DNA from: Zoogloea dura
GTDB taxonomy: Bacteria; Pseudomonadota; Gammaproteobacteria; Burkholderiales; Rhodocyclaceae
Direction: 5' to 3'
Length of the DNA stretch: 64,000 bases
Assembly (NCBI RefSeq): GCF_012927165.1
Contig: NZ_JABBGA010000005.1
Location: 1-64,000, forward strand
In this document: one piece after another, positions 44,400 to 58,284 of the stretch
How the letters are laid out: each line of letters opens with the position of its first letter
Numbering within the stretch: the stretch's first letter is position 1
Program-made: the position numbers and the translations under genes
Notes under the pieces: model-generated
What the model was told of the DNA's origin: nothing
Seen by the model: only the letters and a program-made list of their open reading frames with translations
Databases searched by the model: none

Positions 44400-44501
44400 G
44401 AGGAGGCGAATGATAGGCTTTTTGCCCGGCGCTTGCCGCTTGCCGTGACGGCGTTTGGGTGCCGGCTTCAGTTCGCAGTGGGGCTGCCGATACTGTGATC
44501 C

Positions 44502-47168
44502 ATGTCACGTCGCCTGCGCCTGGGGTATCCAGGTTTCTTCCTGCTGGTTGCCCTGGCCATGGCTGCATTGATGGTCTTTCTGCTCGGAGCGGCCCATGGC
44601 GATCTGCAGCGACAGGCGGCGACCGATGCCCGCAATATGGTCGGGGTGCTTGAGGCACGCCTGGAGTCGACCTTGCGGCGGGCCCAGGCCAACCTGGAGG
44701 AGCTGGCCGTCGATGTGCCGCTCGAGGCGCTTGCGCCGGAGGTGCCGGAAGCCCTGCGGGAGAAAGTGCGCCACAAGCTGGCCCTGGAGGCCCGGCATTT
44801 TCCCGAGATCACGGGCTTCCGCCTGATCGACCGCAGTGGCGTGGTGCGCTATGCCTCGGAGATAGCCGAGCCCCAGGCGGATGCCCGCGGGCGCAGCTAT
44901 TTCGAACTGCTGCGCAAGGACCCGTCCCTCAGGCTGGTGTTTTCCGAAGTGGCGGTGGGGCGCATGGCCGGCCGGCCGCTGCTCTTCATGGCGGTGCCGA
45001 TCCGTGATGCGGCGGGGGCTTTTGCCGGGGTGGCGATGGCGCCCCTGGAGCTGAGTTATCTGCAGGGCCTTTTTGAAGCGCTGGATCTCGGTCCCAACGG
45101 GGTGGTGACCTTCCGGCGCGCCGATGACGGCCGCCTGGTGATGCGCCGGCCGGCCCAGCCCGACCGGGTCAACCAGACCTTGAGCAACAATCCCATGCAC
45201 CTGCGCGTGGAGGCCGGCGAGATGGAGGGGGCCCTGCGTTTCCAGGCGGCCATCGACGGGGTGGAGCGGGTGTACGCGTTCAAGCGCGTGGGGGCCTTTC
45301 CTTTTTATGTGGCGGTGGGCATCGCCCTGCCTGATTTCCTGAGCCACTGGCAGCGGGACGCGGCAGGGGCGGTGGGGGCCACCGTGCTCTTCCTGCTGCT
45401 CCTGGGCCTGATCCTGAAGCGTCTGCATGCTTCCGAGCTGCGGGGTAAGCGGGCCACGGTGGATCTGCAGGCCAGCGAGGACCGCTTCCAGCAATTGCTC
45501 GGTTCGGTCGGCGAGGGCATCTGTGGCATGGACCGCCAGGGCCGGCTGCTGTTCTGCAACCCGGCGGCCCTGAAGATCCTGGGTTACCGCAGCGAGGCCG
45601 CCTTGCAGGGGCGCGACCTGCCGTCCCTGCTGCATACCCATGGGGCCGACGGCCGCGAGCTGGTGCCGGAGGCGTGTGCTGTGCGCCAGGCCCTGGTGGT
45701 GGGCACGGTGGTACATAGCAGCGACGGGGTGTTCACGCGTGCGGACGGCAGCCGCTTTCCGGTGCGCTTCGATGCCTATCCGCTGATCAAGGACGGCGAG
45801 GACATCGGCGTGGTGCTGCTCTTCGCCGACATCACCGAACGCCGCCGCAGCGAGGAACGCATCGAGTTCCTGGCCCACCACGACCCGCTCACCGGGCTGC
45901 CCAACCGCCTGCTGGCGGAGGACCGCTTCGAGCAGGCGAGGGGGCATGCGGCCCGCTCCGGCGAGCGGACGGCGCTGCTCTTCCTCGACCTGGACGGCTT
46001 CAAGACGATCAATGATTCGCTGGGCCACGACATCGGTGACGAGATGCTGAAGGCGCTGGCCAGCCGGCTCCGCCAGCAGGTCCGGGAAACCGATACGGTG
46101 TGCCGCCTGGGTGGCGACGAGTTCCTGGTGATCCTGCCGGGCGTCCGCGACCTGGACAGCCTGAGCCTGCGCGTGGGCAAGCTGCTGACTGCCGTCGAGG
46201 CACCGGTGGAGCTGCCGGGGCGCAGCCTGTCCACCTCGGTGTCGATCGGGGTGGCGCTGTATCCGGACGACGGCGAGGACTTCACCACCCTGATGAAGAA
46301 CGCCGACACGGCCATGTATCACGCCAAGGATGCGGGGCGGAACACCTACCGCATGTTCGACGAGGCCATGAACCACCAGGTGCAGGAGGCCCTGCGCCTG
46401 CGCTCCAACTTCCAGCGCGGCCTGGCCGGCGGCGAGTTCGTGCTGCATTACCAGCCCCTGCTGGATCTGCAGACGCGGCGGGTGGTGGGGGCCGAGGCGC
46501 TGGTGCGCTGGCACGACCCGGAGCGCGGCATGTTGTCGCCGGGGCACTTCATCCCGGTGGCCGAGAGCAGCGGGATGATCGTGCCGCTGGGGGCCTGGGT
46601 GCTGCGTGAAGCCTGCCGGCAGGCGGCGCGCTGGCCCGTGCAGGGCGGCCAGCCGCTGGTGGTGGCGGTGAACATTTCGGCGATCCAGTTCAAGCGCGGC
46701 AACCTCGAGCAGACCGTGGCGGATGCGCTGAGCGAAAGCGGGCTGGCCCCTGACCGGCTGGAGATCGAGCTGACCGAGAGCACCCTGCTGCATCAGACCG
46801 ACGAGGTGCTGGCCACCCTGCAGCGCCTGCGGGAGTTTGGCGTGCGCCTGTCCATCGACGATTTCGGGACGGGCTATTCGAGCCTGGCCTACCTGAAGAA
46901 GCTGGCGGTGAACAAGCTGAAGATCGACCAGTCCTTCGTGCGCGACCTGACCAGCGACCCGGAGGATTCGGCGATTGTCCGGGCCATTGTCGACATGGCC
47001 CACAGCCTCAACCTGGTGACCATCGCCGAGGGCGTGGAGAACACCGAGGTGCTGGCCGTGCTGCGCAGCTTCGGCTGTGACGAGGGCCAAGGCTATTATT
47101 TTGCCCGCCCCATGCCGGAGGCGGAATTCCGGCGCTACCTGGAGGCGGCCGAGGGCGTTCCGGCCTGA
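44502..47168 (+). CDS. Cache-PAS-GGDEF-EAL c-di-GMP protein
   Basis: 888 residues. A transmembrane helix (about 6-28), a periplasmic double-Cache domain (about 30-285) with a second helix (290-310), a PAS domain (325-450) and then GGDEF ([11 protein letters not shown] near 537) and EAL (GAEALVRW near 663). Both catalytic motifs are intact, and [13 protein letters not shown] is present. Cache domains bind small molecules such as amino acids or carboxylates. The gene is divergent from the RlmN-like gene and its end overlaps the hybrid kinase gene by 34 bases tail to tail. Confidence 0.94.
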   Translation: MSRRLRLGYPGFFLLVALAMAALMVFLLGAAHGDLQRQAATDARNMVGVLEARLESTLRRAQANLEELAVDVPLEALAPEVPEALREKVRHKLALEARHFPEITGFRLIDRSGVVRYASEIAEPQADARGRSYFELLRKDPSLRLVFSEVAVGRMAGRPLLFMAVPIRDAAGAFAGVAMAPLELSYLQGLFEALDLGPNGVVTFRRADDGRLVMRRPAQPDRVNQTLSNNPMHLRVEAGEMEGALRFQAAIDGVERVYAFKRVGAFPFYVAVGIALPDFLSHWQRDAAGAVGATVLFLLLLGLILKRLHASELRGKRATVDLQASEDRFQQLLGSVGEGICGMDRQGRLLFCNPAALKILGYRSEAALQGRDLPSLLHTHGADGRELVPEACAVRQALVVGTVVHSSDGVFTRADGSRFPVRFDAYPLIKDGEDIGVVLLFADITERRRSEERIEFLAHHDPLTGLPNRLLAEDRFEQARGHAARSGERTALLFLDLDGFKTINDSLGHDIGDEMLKALASRLRQQVRETDTVCRLGGDEFLVILPGVRDLDSLSLRVGKLLTAVEAPVELPGRSLSTSVSIGVALYPDDGEDFTTLMKNADTAMYHAKDAGRNTYRMFDEAMNHQVQEALRLRSNFQRGLAGGEFVLHYQPLLDLQTRRVVGAEALVRWHDPERGMLSPGHFIPVAESSGMIVPLGAWVLREACRQAARWPVQGGQPLVVAVNISAIQFKRGNLEQTVADALSESGLAPDRLEIELTESTLLHQTDEVLATLQRLREFGVRLSIDDFGTGYSSLAYLKKLAVNKLKIDQSFVRDLTSDPEDSAIVRAIVDMAHSLNLVTIAEGVENTEVLAVLRSFGCDEGQGYYFARPMPEAEFRRYLEAAEGVPA

Positions 47169-50100
47169 GCCGCCTCCCGGCTCCGGGGTGACAGCCACCT
47201 GAGCAGGGTCTGGAACAGGGCGTCGGTGTTCACCGGCTTGCTGATGAAGTCGCTCATTCCGGCCTCACGGCAGCGCACCTGGTCTTCGGCGAAGGCGTTG
47301 GCGGTCATCGCGATGATCGGCACCTGGCCGCCATCCGGGCGCTGGCGGATGCGCCGGGTGCATTCCAGGCCGTCGAGGCGGGGCATCTGGATGTCCATCA
47401 GGATCAGCGAATAGGCCTGCCGGTCGAGGCAGGCCAGGGCTTCCAGCCCGTCGCTGGCGGTGTCGAGGAGCAGGCCGGTGTCGGCCAGCAGCTCCAGCAC
47501 GATGTCCTGGTTGATCGGCTCGTCCTCCACCACCAGCACCCGGGCACCCCGGCATTCCCGTGCCAGGGCGGCTTCGGCTTCTTCCGCAGTGATGGTGGCG
47601 GGCGGCGGCGTGCTGCGCTGCTGGCGCTGCAGGCGGGCCGAGAACCAGAAGCAGCTGCCCACGCCGGGGGTGCTGTCCACGCCGGCTTCGCCGCCCATCA
47701 GCTCTGCCAGCTTGCGGGTGATCGCCAGGCCCAGCCCGGTGCCGCCGTACTGGCGGGTGATCGACTCGTCGGCCTGGGAGAAGGGGGCGAACAGGCGCGG
47801 CTGGAGCTCGGGCGGAATGCCGATGCCGGTGTCTTCGACTTCGAAGCGTACGTTCAGGCCTTCACCGTCCTCGGCGTCAGGAATGGCCCGCAGGGTGATC
47901 GAGCCCTTCTCGGTGAATTTGATGGCATTGCCGGCGTAGTTGAGCAGGGCCTGCTGCAGGCGCGTACCGTCGCCGAGGAGGGGCGGGAATGGAACCGGCA
48001 GGTCCACCTGGAGCTTGAGCCCGCGTGCCCGGGCCCGATCCGCCAGCATGGCGGCCACGTTGCCGATAAGGGTGGGGATGTCGACGGGCGAAGCGTCCAG
48101 GGCAAATTTGCCGGCCTCGATCTTGGACAGGTCAAGGATGGCATTGATGATCTCCAGCAGGTGATGTCCGGCCGTCTCGATCTTGCTCAGGCGTTCCGCC
48201 TGCTCGGGCGTGACGTGGGCGCGCCGGATCAGGTAGGCCATGCCGATGATGGCATTGAGGGGGGTGCGGATCTCGTGGGACATGTTGGCCAGGAAAGCGC
48301 TCTTGGCCTGGTTGGCAGTCTCGGCGGCGAGGCGGGCCTGCTCCAGCTGGGCGGTGCGCTGGCTGACCAGGTCTTCCAGGTGGTTCCGGTGGCGGTCGAG
48401 CTCGCGGGCAGTGCGCACGCTTTCACTGATGTCGGAGAACACCACCACCGCACCGGTCAGCTCGCCGTCGCGGCGGCTGGGGGTGATGGTCAGATGTACC
48501 GGGAAGCTCTCCCCGTCCTTACGCCAGAAATGCTCGTCCAGGCGTCGGGTCTTGCCGTCCCGGGTGGTTTGGCACACCGGGCAGTGCTCACGGGGGTAGG
48601 GGCGCCCGTCGGGGTGGCGGGCATGGACCAGCGCATGCATGGACTGGCCGAGGATGTCGTTTTCGCTATAGCCGAGCAGCTTGGCGGCGGCCGGGTTGAT
48701 GAAGGTGCAGTGCCCCTCCCGGTCGGTATCGAAGACCCCTTCGCCGATCGCCTCGAGGATCAGGCGCTGACGGGTTTCGCTTTCGATCAGGGCCCTTTCG
48801 GTGCGGGTCAGGGCAGTCAGGTCTATATCCAGGCAGAACAGGACGAGGCCGTGTTCCACGGTGTCCACCACCACATGGCTGGAATAGACGTTCACCGGCT
48901 GGCCCTGCTTGTCCTGTAGCTGGAGGCGGCCGGCCTCCATGCCGTTGCGATGCTCGACCATCCAGGCCACGCTACGGCGCACCGCTTCACAGGCCTCCCC
49001 GGGAATGATCAGATCGTAGAGCGAGCGACCGATCGCCTCGTCGGCTGTGTAGCCATACATCAGCCGGGAGGCGGGGTTCCAGTAGACCACCGTGCCGTCG
49101 GGCCGGTAGCCCTGGATGGCGAGGGCATTGACCTGCTCGAAGATGCTCCGGAAACGGAGCTCGCTGGCGCTCAGGCGCTGCAGCACGGTGTCCGCCCGGG
49201 CCTGCTCGTCGCGCAGCCGGCGGTTGGTGCGCAGGAGCAGGAGGATTGCACTGAGGAGAATGGCGAAACCGAGCGTGGTGAACAGGGCGATCAGACCGTG
49301 GTACTGGGACCACACATCCGCCGCCGTGATGCGCTGGGGGGCGTCATAGGGTGGGATGCGCAGCTGGCGCATCAGGCTGTCCACCGGCCGGTAGTCGCCG
49401 GGGACGGTAAAGCCGTGGATGCCGGCGGCGCGGGCCACCTCGCCCCCATGGGGCAGGGCCAGGATCGCGGCGGCCACCTGGCGGGCCAGGTCCTCGTCGG
49501 CCCAGGGCATGGCGGCCACCGGCCATTCCGGATAGAGCGGGGTCGACAGGGCGAAGGGAAAACCGTCCACCCGGTGTGGGTTGATGATCTTCAGCCGCTG
49601 GATGTCCAGCCGTCCTGCCCGCTGCATGGCTTCGATGACGCCGGTGCGGACAAAGGCGGCGTCCGCCTGGCCGGCGAGTAGGTGTTCGATGGCCCTGTCC
49701 TGAGGCTGGCCGGTTTCGATGATCTGGGCATCCTGGGGCAGCTGGATGTCTTGCTGGAGCAGCTCCAGGGCCTGCATTTGGTAGCTGCCTAGGGACGCCG
49801 TTGCGCTGCTGGCGATGCGCTTGCCGCGCAGGTCGGAGAGTGTGTTGAGGGCGGTGTTGTCGGCCCGTCCGACGATGACGCCGCCGAAGCTGGCGAGGGC
49901 GTGGCCACCGTCGTTCTCGACCAGGGTGGCCAGGGGGGAATGCAGCCCGCCGAGCTGGGTCAGGCGGATGTAATGGCCGGGCTGGGTGGTGACCACATCC
50001 ACCCGGTGTTCGCGCACTGCGGCATCCATCTCGGGGTAGGTCAGCACGTCGAGCTCGAAGTGCCGCCCCAGGCCGGCCTGGTTGAGATGGTCCACGACAG

Positions 50101-50290
50101 GCTGCCAGCGGGCCTGCATGTCGGGCTTGGGGCGGAAAGCCAGCACGGCGAACCGGGCTACGGGGGTGGGGGAGGCCCAGGTGTCGGCCCGCAAGGGCAT
50201 GGCAGGGAAGGCCAGCGCGAGGAAAAGCACCAGGCCGGTCAGGCTCCGTCCGGCGTATCGGCGAAGGGTCAGGTGCAAGGGGTCTGTCAC
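47135..50290 (-). CDS. hybrid histidine kinase with a PhnD-like periplasmic binding domain
   Basis: About 1051 residues from a GTG at 50290 preceded by GAGG; a signal-like helix follows ([15 protein letters not shown]). An ATG at 50470 would add 60 residues of unlikely composition. A PhnD/phosphonate-type binding domain (about 35-290, for example [19 protein letters not shown] and [13 protein letters not shown]), a transmembrane helix near 335, two PAS domains, HisKA ([17 protein letters not shown], His near 670), a complete HATPase and a receiver domain ([14 protein letters not shown], Asp in LILMDIQMP) follow. The sensor domain is built into the kinase. A diguanylate cyclase gene lies divergent, 173 bases away. 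Confidence 0.93.
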   Translation of the reverse strand: MTDPLHLTLRRYAGRSLTGLVLFLALAFPAMPLRADTWASPTPVARFAVLAFRPKPDMQARWQPVVDHLNQAGLGRHFELDVLTYPEMDAAVREHRVDVVTTQPGHYIRLTQLGGLHSPLATLVENDGGHALASFGGVIVGRADNTALNTLSDLRGKRIASSATASLGSYQMQALELLQQDIQLPQDAQIIETGQPQDRAIEHLLAGQADAAFVRTGVIEAMQRAGRLDIQRLKIINPHRVDGFPFALSTPLYPEWPVAAMPWADEDLARQVAAAILALPHGGEVARAAGIHGFTVPGDYRPVDSLMRQLRIPPYDAPQRITAADVWSQYHGLIALFTTLGFAILLSAILLLLRTNRRLRDEQARADTVLQRLSASELRFRSIFEQVNALAIQGYRPDGTVVYWNPASRLMYGYTADEAIGRSLYDLIIPGEACEAVRRSVAWMVEHRNGMEAGRLQLQDKQGQPVNVYSSHVVVDTVEHGLVLFCLDIDLTALTRTERALIESETRQRLILEAIGEGVFDTDREGHCTFINPAAAKLLGYSENDILGQSMHALVHARHPDGRPYPREHCPVCQTTRDGKTRRLDEHFWRKDGESFPVHLTITPSRRDGELTGAVVVFSDISESVRTARELDRHRNHLEDLVSQRTAQLEQARLAAETANQAKSAFLANMSHEIRTPLNAIIGMAYLIRRAHVTPEQAERLSKIETAGHHLLEIINAILDLSKIEAGKFALDASPVDIPTLIGNVAAMLADRARARGLKLQVDLPVPFPPLLGDGTRLQQALLNYAGNAIKFTEKGSITLRAIPDAEDGEGLNVRFEVEDTGIGIPPELQPRLFAPFSQADESITRQYGGTGLGLAITRKLAELMGGEAGVDSTPGVGSCFWFSARLQRQQRSTPPPATITAEEAEAALARECRGARVLVVEDEPINQDIVLELLADTGLLLDTASDGLEALACLDRQAYSLILMDIQMPRLDGLECTRRIRQRPDGGQVPIIAMTANAFAEDQVRCREAGMSDFISKPVNTDALFQTLLRWLSPRSREAAQAGTPSAASR

Positions 50291-50462
50291 TGGGCGTGCC
50301 TCGCAGATCGTTGAAAGCCCGAACATCTCTGGGCCTGTGGTCCCGTCTCCCATATTACGCTTCCAGGCATATGTGGCGCGAAACGTACAAGTGCGGGGCT
50401 GGTCGGGCCGCGTTGGGCGGGAGGGGGGCTGGCCGCATGAGGGCTGCTGGTATATTGCCGGC

Positions 50463-51602
50463 ATGCACAAAACACCCCCGACCTTCCAGGACCCGGGTCT
50501 GGCCGATGACGGCTATCGGGTCTTCCAGCGTGTCTTCCTCCGCGCCCTGCTGGGCGCCGCAGGCAGCGTGTCGGGTTTGTTCGTGCTGGCTGACCTGATG
50601 GGCATCAATCATCTCGGCGAGACGCAGCTCCTGGGAACGGTCGTCTACTGTCTGGCCAACGTGGTCATGCTGTCGCTGACCTGGCGGCGGGCCCTCTATG
50701 TGCCACTGGCGGCCATCCTGGTGCTGGCGAGTTTTGCGATCTACACCCTGGCCTTGGTCAGCGTGCCTGGCGATGAGCTGCGCATCGTCTGGTACTTTCT
50801 GGGCATTGGTGGCAGCTACATCCTGCTTGGGCGGTGGGTCGGACTGGCGTTTACCGTGGCCAGCATCGGCGTCATCCTGGCTCTCAATCCGGGCCTGCCC
50901 ATTCCCTATTCCCGCCTGTCGGTGGTGACCATCACCCTGGCCCTGGTGAGCTGCAGCATCATTTCCCTGGCCGTGACGGCCTATGCCCAGGGGGTCTATC
51001 GCCAGTTGCTCGAGGCCAATCGCCACCTGCGCTCCCTGTCGCTGGTCGATCCGCTGACCGGGTTGCCCAACCGACGCCTGCTGGACGACCGGCTCCGCCA
51101 GACCCTGGCGGAAGGGGGGCGCCATCCGCAACAGACCTTCGGAGCCTTGATGTTCCTGGACCTGGACCACTTCAAGGAAGTGAACGACACCCTGGGGCAC
51201 CAGGGCGGCGACGCCCTGCTGATCGAGATCGGCCACCGCCTGCGTGCCCAGGTGCGCGATAGCGACACGGTGGCCCGCCTGGGGGGGGACGAGTTCGTGA
51301 TCCTGCTGCCGCTCTTCGCGCCGGACCGGGACGCGGCACTGCAGGGCGCGCAGACGGTGGCGGGTAAGTTGCTGGAGGCGGTGGGCCAGCCCTATACCGT
51401 CGACGGTCATGTGGTGGCACGTACCCCGAGCATCGGCCTGACCCTCTTCCCCGAGCCGGGCGATACGGCGGCGGCGGTGCTGCAGAGGGCCGATGCCGCC
51501 ATGTACCAGGCCAAGGCGGATGGCCGGCGCTGCCTGAGGGTGAGCAAGGGCGGGGCCGATCGCGCACCGCTTCAGACGGGGGCCGATCTGGCCGGGGCCT
51601 AG
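50463..51602 (+). CDS. membrane diguanylate cyclase (7TM-type sensor plus GGDEF)
   Basis: 379 residues. About six or seven transmembrane segments (24-190) form an MHYT/7TMR-like or MASE-like integral sensor, then a GGDEF domain with [20 protein letters not shown] and an intact [11 protein letters not shown] near 273. No EAL domain. An I-site RxxD appears as RDSD five residues before GGDEF, so product inhibition is possible. The start at 50463 ([12 protein letters not shown]) follows TATATT within 12 bases of the start codon, so a leaderless or very short transcript or a more distal promoter is possible. Confidence 0.93.
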   Translation: MHKTPPTFQDPGLADDGYRVFQRVFLRALLGAAGSVSGLFVLADLMGINHLGETQLLGTVVYCLANVVMLSLTWRRALYVPLAAILVLASFAIYTLALVSVPGDELRIVWYFLGIGGSYILLGRWVGLAFTVASIGVILALNPGLPIPYSRLSVVTITLALVSCSIISLAVTAYAQGVYRQLLEANRHLRSLSLVDPLTGLPNRRLLDDRLRQTLAEGGRHPQQTFGALMFLDLDHFKEVNDTLGHQGGDALLIEIGHRLRAQVRDSDTVARLGGDEFVILLPLFAPDRDAALQGAQTVAGKLLEAVGQPYTVDGHVVARTPSIGLTLFPEPGDTAAAVLQRADAAMYQAKADGRRCLRVSKGGADRAPLQTGADLAGA

Positions 51603-51709
51603 GGCCTGTCTTCACGCTGGACGGTCTTCATCAGGCGGCTGTTGCGGGCGTCACCCAGCCATCACTTCGCCGTCACACCCCTGCAGCATGGTCTGGCGAC
51701 ACTGCCGCC

Positions 51710-52924
51710 ATGGACCGCGCCGGACTCGTATGCCAGGAACTCGCCAGCCAACTGACCTCCCTCCGGGTGGCCGTGGTGACCGAAACCTATCCGCCTGAAA
51801 TAAACGGGGTGGCCATGACCACCGGCCGCATGGTGGATGGCCTGGTGGCTGCCGGCCACCGGGTGGACCTGATCCGGCCCCGCCAGGCCCACGAGGGCGG
51901 GGCGATCGTCAGCGGCGATGGAATCGACGGGGTGGAGGAGATGCTGTCCCGGGGAATTCCGCTGCCGCGCTACGCCAACCTGCAGATGGGCCTGCCGGCC
52001 CGCAAGGTGCTGCTGCGGCGCTGGTCGGTGCAGCGCCCGGACGTGGTGCAGGTGGTGACCGAAGGCCCGCTGGGCTGGTCGGCTCTGACCGCGGCGCGCA
52101 AGCTCGGCCTGCCGGTGATCAGCGAGTTCCATACCAATTTCCACCGTTATAGTGGCCACTATGGGGTGGGCTGGCTGAAACGCCCCATCGCTGCCTACCT
52201 GCGCAAGTTCCATAACCGGGCCGACCTGACCCTGGTGCCCACCCGCGCCCTGTGCGACGAGCTGGCCGCCCAGGGGATTCCGCGGGTCGATGTGGTGTCC
52301 CGTGGCGTCGATACGCGCCTCTACGATCCAGCCCGGCGCAGTGATGCCCTGCGGCGCAGCTGGGGGTTGGGGCCCGACGACCTGGCGGTGGTCTACGTCG
52401 GCCGCATCGCGCCGGAGAAAAACCTGGCCCTGCTGGAGCGCGCCTTCGAGGCGATCCTGGCGCGGCGGCCGGAGGCGCGCCTGATCATGGTCGGCAGCGG
52501 CCCGGCCCTGCAGGGCATGCGCGCACGCCAGCCGCGGGCGATCTTCACCGGCCCGCAGACCGGCGAGGTGCTGGCCGGGCACTACGCCAGCGGCGACCTG
52601 TTCCTCTTTCCCAGCCTCACCGAGACCTACGGCAACGTGGTGGCCGAGGCCCTGGCCAGTGGCCTGCCGGTGGTGGCCTACCGGGATGCGGCCGCCCAGG
52701 AGCTGCTGACCCACCGGGTCCAGGGCTGGCTCGCCGAGCCCGGCGACGAAGCGGCTTTCATGGCAGGTGCGGTGACCCTTGCCGAATCCCCCGAACTGCG
52801 TGCGCGCCAGCGCCTGGCTGCCCGCGAGCGGGTGGCCAGCCTGGCCTGGCACGCCATTGTCGATAGCCTGGTGGCCTTGCAGCGCCAGGTGATCCTGAGT
52901 GCCCCCTTGTCTGCCCGGAGGTAA
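51710..52924 (+). CDS. GT4-family glycosyltransferase
   Basis: 404 residues of the GT-B fold. The N-terminal domain has RVAVVTETYPPEINGVAMTT, and the C-terminal domain VVYVGRIAPEKNLALLERAF, then LFLFPSLTETYGNVVAEALA with the E-X7-E nucleotide-sugar motif. Close to the MgtA/PimB-type lipid glycosyltransferases such as those making glycolipids from diacylglycerol. A PAP2 phosphatase follows after three bases, so the pair probably act on a lipid-linked product at the membrane. Start may be later; the first 17 residues are not conserved in character. Confidence 0.92.
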   Translation: MDRAGLVCQELASQLTSLRVAVVTETYPPEINGVAMTTGRMVDGLVAAGHRVDLIRPRQAHEGGAIVSGDGIDGVEEMLSRGIPLPRYANLQMGLPARKVLLRRWSVQRPDVVQVVTEGPLGWSALTAARKLGLPVISEFHTNFHRYSGHYGVGWLKRPIAAYLRKFHNRADLTLVPTRALCDELAAQGIPRVDVVSRGVDTRLYDPARRSDALRRSWGLGPDDLAVVYVGRIAPEKNLALLERAFEAILARRPEARLIMVGSGPALQGMRARQPRAIFTGPQTGEVLAGHYASGDLFLFPSLTETYGNVVAEALASGLPVVAYRDAAAQELLTHRVQGWLAEPGDEAAFMAGAVTLAESPELRARQRLAARERVASLAWHAIVDSLVALQRQVILSAPLSARR

Positions 52925-52927
52925 GCC

Positions 52928-53452
52928 ATGTTCGCCCTGCCAGCCCGTCTCCAGTTGCTCGACGACCGCCTGGCGGTGCGCTCCAACCGCTTGTGCCGTT
53001 ACCGTGGGCTGCGCGACCTGATGCGCGTGGTGAGTCGTCTCGGCGACGGGGTGGCCTGGTATGTGCTGGCCGCCTGCCTGTTTGCGCTGTGGGGCGCGGC
53101 GGCCCTGCCGGCCCTGCGTCAGATGCTGCTGGCCGGGGTGGCCGGGGTGCTGGTGTACAAGTTCCTGAAGACCCGCACCCTGCGGCCGCGCCCCTTCGAG
53201 GTGGTGAGCGACGTGGTGTGTGCCGGCTGCCCGCTCGACAAGTTCAGCTTTCCCTCGGGCCACACGCTGCACGCGGTGTGCTTCTCCCTGATCCTGTCCC
53301 AGCACTTCCCGGCGCTGGCACCTCTGGTGCTCGGCTTTGCCCTGCTGGTGGCGGTGTCCCGCCCGGTGCTGGGGCTGCACTACCCCAGCGATGTGCTGGC
53401 CGGCGGCGCGATCGGTGCGGTGCTTGCTGGAGTCGCCATCCGTTTCGCCTGA
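52928..53452 (+). CDS. PAP2-family membrane phosphatase
   Basis: 174 residues with about four transmembrane helices. The three phosphatase motifs are KTRTLRPRP, FSFPSGHTLHAV and SRPVLGLHYPSD, all complete. Enzymes of this type remove phosphate from phosphatidic acid, phosphatidylglycerophosphate or undecaprenyl pyrophosphate on the outer face of the inner membrane. It is coupled to the glycosyltransferase (gap three bases) and followed by an intrinsic terminator. Confidence 0.93.
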   Translation: MFALPARLQLLDDRLAVRSNRLCRYRGLRDLMRVVSRLGDGVAWYVLAACLFALWGAAALPALRQMLLAGVAGVLVYKFLKTRTLRPRPFEVVSDVVCAGCPLDKFSFPSGHTLHAVCFSLILSQHFPALAPLVLGFALLVAVSRPVLGLHYPSDVLAGGAIGAVLAGVAIRFA

Positions 53453-53477
53453 AAACCCTTCCCCTGAAGTCCCGGCC

Positions 53478-53508
53478 AAGCCCCTGTCTCCCGGCAGGGG
53501 CTTCTTTC
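53478..53508 (+). terminator. intrinsic terminator after the PAP2 gene
   Basis: AAGCCCCTG (53478-53486) and CAGGGGCTT (53495-53503) form a perfect 9-bp stem around an 8-base loop, followed by CTTTC. It lies 26 bases after the stop codon and runs directly into the first 81-bp repeat. Confidence 0.8.
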
Positions 53509-53818
53509 ATCGCCGGGCCGCCCCAAGATGAAAGGTGCCCCCCCGGGGGGCAGCGAAGCGCGAAGCGGTGAGCGTGGGGGTCCTCTTTCATCGCCGGGCC
53601 GCCCCAAGATGAAAGGTGCCCCCCCGGGGGGCAGCGAAGCGCGAAGCGGTGAGCGTGGGGGTCCTCTTTCATCGCCGGGCCGCCCCAAGATGAAAGGTGC
53701 CCCCCGGGGGGCAGCGAAGCGCGAAGCGGTGAGCGTGGGGGTCCTCTTTCATCGCCGGGCCGCCCCAAGATGAAAGGTGCCCCCCGAGGGGCAGCGAAGC
53801 GCGAAGCGTGGGGGGGCC
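53504..53818. repeat. four tandem copies of an 80-81-bp hairpin-rich repeat
   Basis: Units begin at 53504, 53585, 53666 and 53746, nearly identical over their full length; the last is slightly truncated at its right end. Each has a perfect 8-bp dyad CTTTCATC/GATGAAAG (53504-53511 with 53527-53534 in the first), a G/C palindrome GCCCCCC-CGGGGGGC and the GCGAAGCGCGAAGCG motif. It fills the space between two convergent genes, so it may also stop transcription from both sides. Small open frames across the array are repeats of the same unit and are not called. Confidence 0.9.
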
Positions 53819-53824
53819 TCTACC

Positions 53825-54688
53825 TCAACGCTGCTGCGCGGCGAAAAGGTCTTCCGGAAGGGGCAGGCAGGCCCGCAGCAGGCGCCGCGGCGCGTCGATG
53901 AGGCGCGCGCGCGCGGCGATAGGTTCCACCTCGGCGGTCCACCCGGGGAGCTCTCCTTCCAGCAGCCGGTCCAGTTGGGTCAGGCGCCGTGCCGTATGAC
54001 CCAGGTAGAGGTTGAAGCGCCGTTGCACCCGCCGGTCGACGAAGCGGGCCGCATGGTAGAGCCCTGCGTGCAGGCGGCTGCTGCGCAGCCAGCTCTCCCC
54101 CTGGGCGAGGGTCGCCAGGGCCTGGCCGACCCGCTCCGGGGGGCTGTCGAAGGCGCGGGCCATGAGGGGGGTGAGGATCTGCCTCTCTTCGTGCATCAGG
54201 GTCGCCGGGCGGACGAACAGGTGCTGCCCGACATGACGGTCCATGGCCCATTCGACGGCGATGTGGGTCGTGATGTCCGATTCGAACCACAGCCGCTCGT
54301 GGGCTGGCACGAAATGGTTGTGGGCGATGATGTCGGCCATCAGGTGGCTGGCGTAGCCGAGCACCGCGGCGTGTTCGGCGTCGCTGCGGGCGGCCTCCAT
54401 CAGGGCATGCAGCTGGGGCCAGCGGTGGCTGCTGGCGAGGGCGTCCGCGCCGGCCCGGCGCGCCGTGAGGGCGACATCGGGCAGGCAGGAGCCGGCCATC
54501 ACCAGGCGCGGATGGCGACGCGCCAGGCGGCGCAGGGCCGGATCGGCGAGGGGGATCGCCCACAGCAGCAACTGGGCGAAATAGACGTGGGTGTAGAGCC
54601 CCCAGGCCAAGGCGTCTCCGCTGGTCAGCAGGAGGGGCAGTAGCCACAGGGCGGCGCGGCGATGGCGAGGGGTGAGTAGTGCATCCAT
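53825..54688 (-). CDS. zinc-dependent phospholipase C family protein
   Basis: 287 residues with an N-terminal signal or anchor (LWLLPLLLTSGDALA). The mature N-terminus AWGLYTHVYFAQ supplies the Trp and His seen as first metal ligands in the S1-P1/zinc phospholipase C fold. Further likely ligands are the Asp of GSCLPDVAL, the His and Asp of YASHLMADIIAHNHF and a later His-X-X-E (MHEERQIL). The family cuts phospholipids or polynucleotides; many members are uncharacterised. It converges on the PAP2 gene across the repeat array and is divergent from a hybrid kinase. Confidence 0.85.
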   Translation of the reverse strand: MDALLTPRHRRAALWLLPLLLTSGDALAWGLYTHVYFAQLLLWAIPLADPALRRLARRHPRLVMAGSCLPDVALTARRAGADALASSHRWPQLHALMEAARSDAEHAAVLGYASHLMADIIAHNHFVPAHERLWFESDITTHIAVEWAMDRHVGQHLFVRPATLMHEERQILTPLMARAFDSPPERVGQALATLAQGESWLRSSRLHAGLYHAARFVDRRVQRRFNLYLGHTARRLTQLDRLLEGELPGWTAEVEPIAARARLIDAPRRLLRACLPLPEDLFAAQQR

Positions 54689-54843
54689 GCCTCGAATCTG
54701 CCCGTTCCTGATGACAGCCTCGTGCCCTCCCGGTGTCAGCCTGGTGAATAACAGCCTACAGAGACGCCTGGAGAGGCCGATAACAATTGCTAATGCACGG
54801 GGTGTCGGTGGTTTATGCCGTGTGGCCCTCTTTTTGTCGGAAC

Positions 54844-58280
<3,437 letters not shown>

Positions 58281-58284
<4 letters not shown>

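Noticed and set aside
44505-47198. Minus-strand frame of 897 residues opposite the Cache-GGDEF-EAL gene
   Set aside because: It mirrors the codons of the plus-strand gene, which has intact GGDEF and EAL motifs; no domain is recognisable in the opposite frame.
53528-53773. Open frames with repeated GGSEARSGERGGPLSS-like units
   Set aside because: They are translations of the 81-bp DNA repeat, present on both strands, and the unit lengths 81, 81 and 80 break the frame.
54762-54800. Possible Fur box (GATAACAATTGCTAATGC) between the phospholipase-like gene and the hybrid kinase
   Set aside because: It matches the 19-bp Fur consensus at too few positions and no iron-related gene is adjacent.
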